Source: Bacillota bacterium (GTDB lineage: Bacteria; Bacillota; Clostridia; Lachnospirales; Lachnospiraceae). Taken from it: a stretch of 7,323 nucleotides of DNA. Shown in pieces: positions 5,649 through 7,323 of this stretch; position 1 is the first letter of the stretch; each line of letters starts with the position of its first letter. The notes below the pieces were generated by a model, which ran no database searches, was not told where the DNA came from, and saw only the letters and a program-made list of their open reading frames with translations. The position numbers and the translations under genes were made by a program. Where the stretch lies: the NCBI GenBank assembly GCA_023436765.1, contig JAEZHX010000170.1, positions 1 through 7,323 of the forward strand. Reading direction: 5' to 3'.

Positions 5649-6636
5649 TACTATTCTCCTTTATTTTTAGAAGCATAAGTTCTATTGTAATATCAATATT
5701 AACATTTGCTTTCAATCTTACTTTCGCTTTCTCCATCGCTCCGATGATATTCTCTATCTCACCGTAGCTGCGAAGGTTCGCCTGCTTCTTAATGAAAGAG
5801 AACTCATTCTTATAGAGAAGCCGGTTCGGATCGTTGGTAGCCTTCAGCATCAGAACATCCCGATACCACAGGATCATCAGGTCGATATAATCCTCGACAG
5901 CAGGTTTATTTTCAGAGATGGTCTTAATCCCTGCAATCACCTCATAAAGCTCCATCTCATCAATATATCTCAAGATATGGAGTACATCATCCTTTTTCTT
6001 TTCGAATTCTTCAGAAGAGGCATATTTGATTGCTTTTCCTACATTGCCCCCGGAAAAATTAGCAGCCATCTCGGCCATATAATCCGGAACCTGGTGCCTC
6101 TCCATCAGGAAGCCACGGATTGCCTGTTTATTCACCGGTTTTAGATTTAAAACGACCGAACGGGACAGGATCGTAGGAAGAATTGCGTTAATATTACTTA
6201 CCAGCAGCAGGATAACAGCATATTCCGGTGGTTCCTCCATGGTTTTTAAAAGGGCATTCTGTGCCTGTTCTGTCAGCTTGTCCGCCGCGTCAATGATATA
6301 TATTTTATATGGACTGCTGAAGGGTTTGATCTGGATATCGCTATTCACCTGTACTCTGATATCGTCCACGCTGATACTTAGCTTTTCATGGGTAACCCAG
6401 ATTACATCGGGCTGGTTGCCTGTCTCTATCTGCATACAGGACAGACACTTACTGCAGGGCCTGATTCCACCCTCCGCACATTGCAGGGTTTTGGCAAATA
6501 CAGAAGCCAGCAGCTTCTTTCCCATCCCTTCTTCTCCATGCAGGATATAGGCATGGGATACCTTGCCTGCCTGAATCGAATTCTGAAGGTGCTCTATGAT
6601 GCTTTCGTGTCCGATGATTTGTTGAAAATCCTGCAT
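5641..6636 (-). CDS. holB: DNA polymerase III clamp-loader subunit delta' (HolB)
   Basis: A 331-residue AAA+ family protein, close to the B. subtilis length. It is part of the clamp loader that places the beta sliding clamp on DNA. Visible features: FQQIIGHESIIEHL (4-17), SHAYILHGEEGMGKK (27-41, Walker A region), a zinc-module cysteine set C53-x7-C61-x2-C64-x2-C67, IYIIDAADKL (112-121, Walker B-like with DAAD instead of DEAD), NALLKTMEEPP (127-137) and ILSRSVVL (156-163). The last is the SRC sensor motif with Ser in place of Cys; the arginine finger is kept. The ATG at 6636 is the first possible start because TAA and TAG lie in frame just upstream. The strong AAAGGGAGG is rather far (about 14 bases), so AGGT five bases upstream may serve. 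Confidence 0.94.
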   Translation of the reverse strand: MQDFQQIIGHESIIEHLQNSIQAGKVSHAYILHGEEGMGKKLLASVFAKTLQCAEGGIRPCSKCLSCMQIETGNQPDVIWVTHEKLSISVDDIRVQVNSDIQIKPFSSPYKIYIIDAADKLTEQAQNALLKTMEEPPEYAVILLLVSNINAILPTILSRSVVLNLKPVNKQAIRGFLMERHQVPDYMAEMAANFSGGNVGKAIKYASSEEFEKKKDDVLHILRYIDEMELYEVIAGIKTISENKPAVEDYIDLMILWYRDVLMLKATNDPNRLLYKNEFSFIKKQANLRSYGEIENIIGAMEKAKVRLKANVNIDITIELMLLKIKENSNG

Positions 6637-6693
6637 ACCGACCTATTACGCCTCCCTTTGGGCTCTTTACAGCGAAGTTCTGCCAATTCTTAC

Positions 6694-7134
6694 TTATGTT
6701 AGAATATCTAATAATAATCCCCTGATTTCATCAATCTTATTAAGGATTGTGATATGATCCTTCTCATCCTTAATCAGTTCCATGGCTAGCTCATCCAGGT
6801 TCTTGTCCACCAGCTTTATCATTGTATAGACCCTGTGACGCCCCTTCTTATCCAGAAAATTCTCTCTAGAAAATTTATGGGACCGGTTGACGATCTCATT
6901 CATGAACTCCTTGATCAACTCCCGGTAATGCTTCATATCTTTTACATCCATATGCTTCAGGAGCTTCTTCCCCTGGGAAGTGATCTCCTCCAGCATCATG
7001 TTCAGTCTGGCTGCCAGTTCCTGTTCCTCAATATGTGATACCAAGGTAAATTTAAAAGACCCGTCTGCTTCAGGTACGGGTGCCTTCTGAACGGTTTGGT
7101 TTACCGGCTGCATCTGATTTACCTTAATATCCAT
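6694..7134 (-). CDS. yaaR: YaaR family protein (DUF327), function unknown
   Basis: A 146-residue cytoplasmic protein, the same length as B. subtilis YaaR. It has a disordered, Gln/Pro-rich N-terminus (about 1-25) and then a mostly helical body. FSRENFLDKKGRHRVYTMI (about 88-106) followed by KLVDKNLDEL is the best-kept family region. No catalytic motif or membrane segment is visible and no biochemical role is known. It heads the operon, 57 bases before holB, as in B. subtilis. The ATG at 7134 is chosen over an in-frame TTG at 7155 because GGAGGGG at 7139-7145 is correctly spaced for 7134 and would lie inside the coding region if 7155 were used. Confidence 0.9.
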   Translation of the reverse strand: MDIKVNQMQPVNQTVQKAPVPEADGSFKFTLVSHIEEQELAARLNMMLEEITSQGKKLLKHMDVKDMKHYRELIKEFMNEIVNRSHKFSRENFLDKKGRHRVYTMIKLVDKNLDELAMELIKDEKDHITILNKIDEIRGLLLDILT

Positions 7135-7211
7135 ATAACCCCTCCATGCTGCCAATACCCGCGAATTTGGGCTTCAGCACAAATTTGCCGTGTGAAAAAT
7201 TCATTTTTCAC
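7119..7211 (-). CDS. Possible 30-codon leader ORF overlapping the yaaR start
   Basis: A GTG at 7211 lies five bases after GGAGGAG (7217-7223) on the minus strand. It opens 30 codons (start VKNEFFTRQICAEA, end GGVIWILR) and stops at 7119-7121, 16 bases inside yaaR. A second frame from ATG 7204 runs 26 codons to 7124-7126. Nothing in either peptide is recognisable as a domain. The coding region coincides with two inverted repeats, so open reading may be a by-product of RNA structure. The support is the well-placed Shine-Dalgarno and the overlap that could couple translation to yaaR. Confidence 0.22.
   Translation of the reverse strand: MKNEFFTRQICAEAQIRGYWQHGGVIWILR
7139..7145 (-). promoter_or_regulatory. 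Ribosome binding site that sets the yaaR start
   Basis: GGAGGGG on the minus strand, four bases before the ATG at 7134 (six from its GGAGG core). It decides between that start and the upstream in-frame TTG. Confidence 0.85.
7161..7188. repeat. Imperfect hairpin in the yaaR leader (distal to promoter)
   Basis: GCGAATTTGGGC (7161-7172) and GCACAAATTTGC (7177-7188) form a 12-position stem around a 4-base loop. Ten positions are Watson-Crick pairs; in the yaaR transcript the other two are A-C and U-C mismatches. It ends 15 bases before the yaaR ribosome binding site. No T-run follows, so it is not a terminator. Confidence 0.55.
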
Positions 7212-7213
7212 AC
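7190..7213. repeat. Perfect 11-bp inverted repeat in the yaaR leader
   Basis: GTGTGAAAAAT (7190-7200) and ATTTTTCACAC (7203-7213) are exact reverse complements separated by two bases. The stem is AT-rich in the centre and lacks a terminal T-run on either strand. It could be an operator or a 5'-UTR hairpin. It touches the second hairpin at 7161-7188, and together they fill most of the gap upstream of yaaR. Confidence 0.7.
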
Positions 7214-7256
7214 TAGCTCCTCCATTCGAAAAAGAGCAATACTGCTATCTGCCAAA

Positions 7257-7285
7257 AGTATAACATAAAATCGGCTCAGTTTACA
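7257..7285 (-). promoter_or_regulatory. Candidate extended -10 promoter of the yaaR operon
   Basis: On the minus strand TATACT (7257-7262) is preceded by TGT (7263-7265), an extended -10. The matching -35 position (7280-7285, TGTAAA) is poor, as often with extended -10 promoters, and the spacer is 17 bases. Transcription would begin near 7250, giving a leader of about 115 bases containing both hairpins. The -35 overlaps the 3' end of the upstream gene. Confidence 0.4.
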
Positions 7286-7323
7286 GTATATTTTTTGATG
7301 TCTTCCTCAATCTCATTCAAGCA
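7276..7323 (-). CDS. C-terminal 15 codons of an unidentified upstream gene
   Basis: Minus-strand codons reading CLNEIEEDIKKYTVN then TGA at 7276-7278. The segment is acidic, helical in character and ends 141 bases before yaaR. It is too short to identify. In B. subtilis the genes upstream of yaaR are tmk and yaaQ, so a kinase or signalling protein would be expected by synteny, but nothing in these residues shows it. Confidence 0.5.
   Translation of the reverse strand, partial: CLNEIEEDIKKYTVN

Noticed and set aside
6694..7155. Longer yaaR starting at the TTG at 7155
   Set aside because: The strong GGAGGGG lies inside this extension, and the start at 7134 gives the family's usual 146-residue length.
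7190..7213. Perfect inverted repeat as an intrinsic terminator of the upstream gene
   Set aside because: The stem is AT-rich and is followed by mixed sequence, not a T-run, on either strand.

Overview
The window reads as chromosome of an endospore-forming, low-to-moderate-GC clostridial Firmicute, most like the Lachnospiraceae. The basis is protein similarity by eye (SpmA/SpmB, AbrB, RicT, YaaR, HolB, RsmI), strong AGGAGG-type ribosome binding sites, and AT-rich intergenic DNA. No phage, IS transposase, CRISPR array, rRNA or tRNA was seen.

Layout. (1) Bases 1-753, minus strand: the start of spmB, preceded by complete spmA, the spore-core dehydration pair. (2) Bases 754-1164: a divergent, gene-free regulatory region. 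It holds a near-consensus Spo0A box, an extended -10 promoter and several dyads. (3) Bases 1165-1422, plus strand: an AbrB-type transition-state regulator, ending at a 15-bp perfect bidirectional terminator. (4) Bases 1497-7134, minus strand: a tightly packed operon transcribed yaaR - holB - ricT - yabB(trmN6-like) - rsmI - TPR/MORN protein. ricT overlaps both its neighbours by a few bases. (5) Bases 7135-7323: the operon leader, with a candidate promoter and two adjacent hairpins, preceded by the last 15 codons of an unidentified minus-strand gene.

The yaaR-holB-ricT-yabB-rsmI order followed by a convergent abrB matches the order known from Bacillus subtilis (yaaR-holB-yaaT-yabA-yabB-yazA-yabC, abrB on the opposite strand). 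Here yabA and yazA are absent, and a membrane-anchored TPR-MORN gene sits between rsmI and abrB. The cluster joins DNA replication (HolB clamp-loader delta'), RNA modification (RsmI on 16S rRNA, the YabB family on tRNA), RNA processing and sporulation entry (RicT), and growth-phase regulation (AbrB). SpmA/B act late in spore formation.

I found no convincing wholly new multi-gene system. The items most worth a second look are the uncharacterised TPR-MORN protein in a conserved locus, the structured yaaR leader with its possible SD-equipped short ORF, and the predicted Spo0A control region of abrB.
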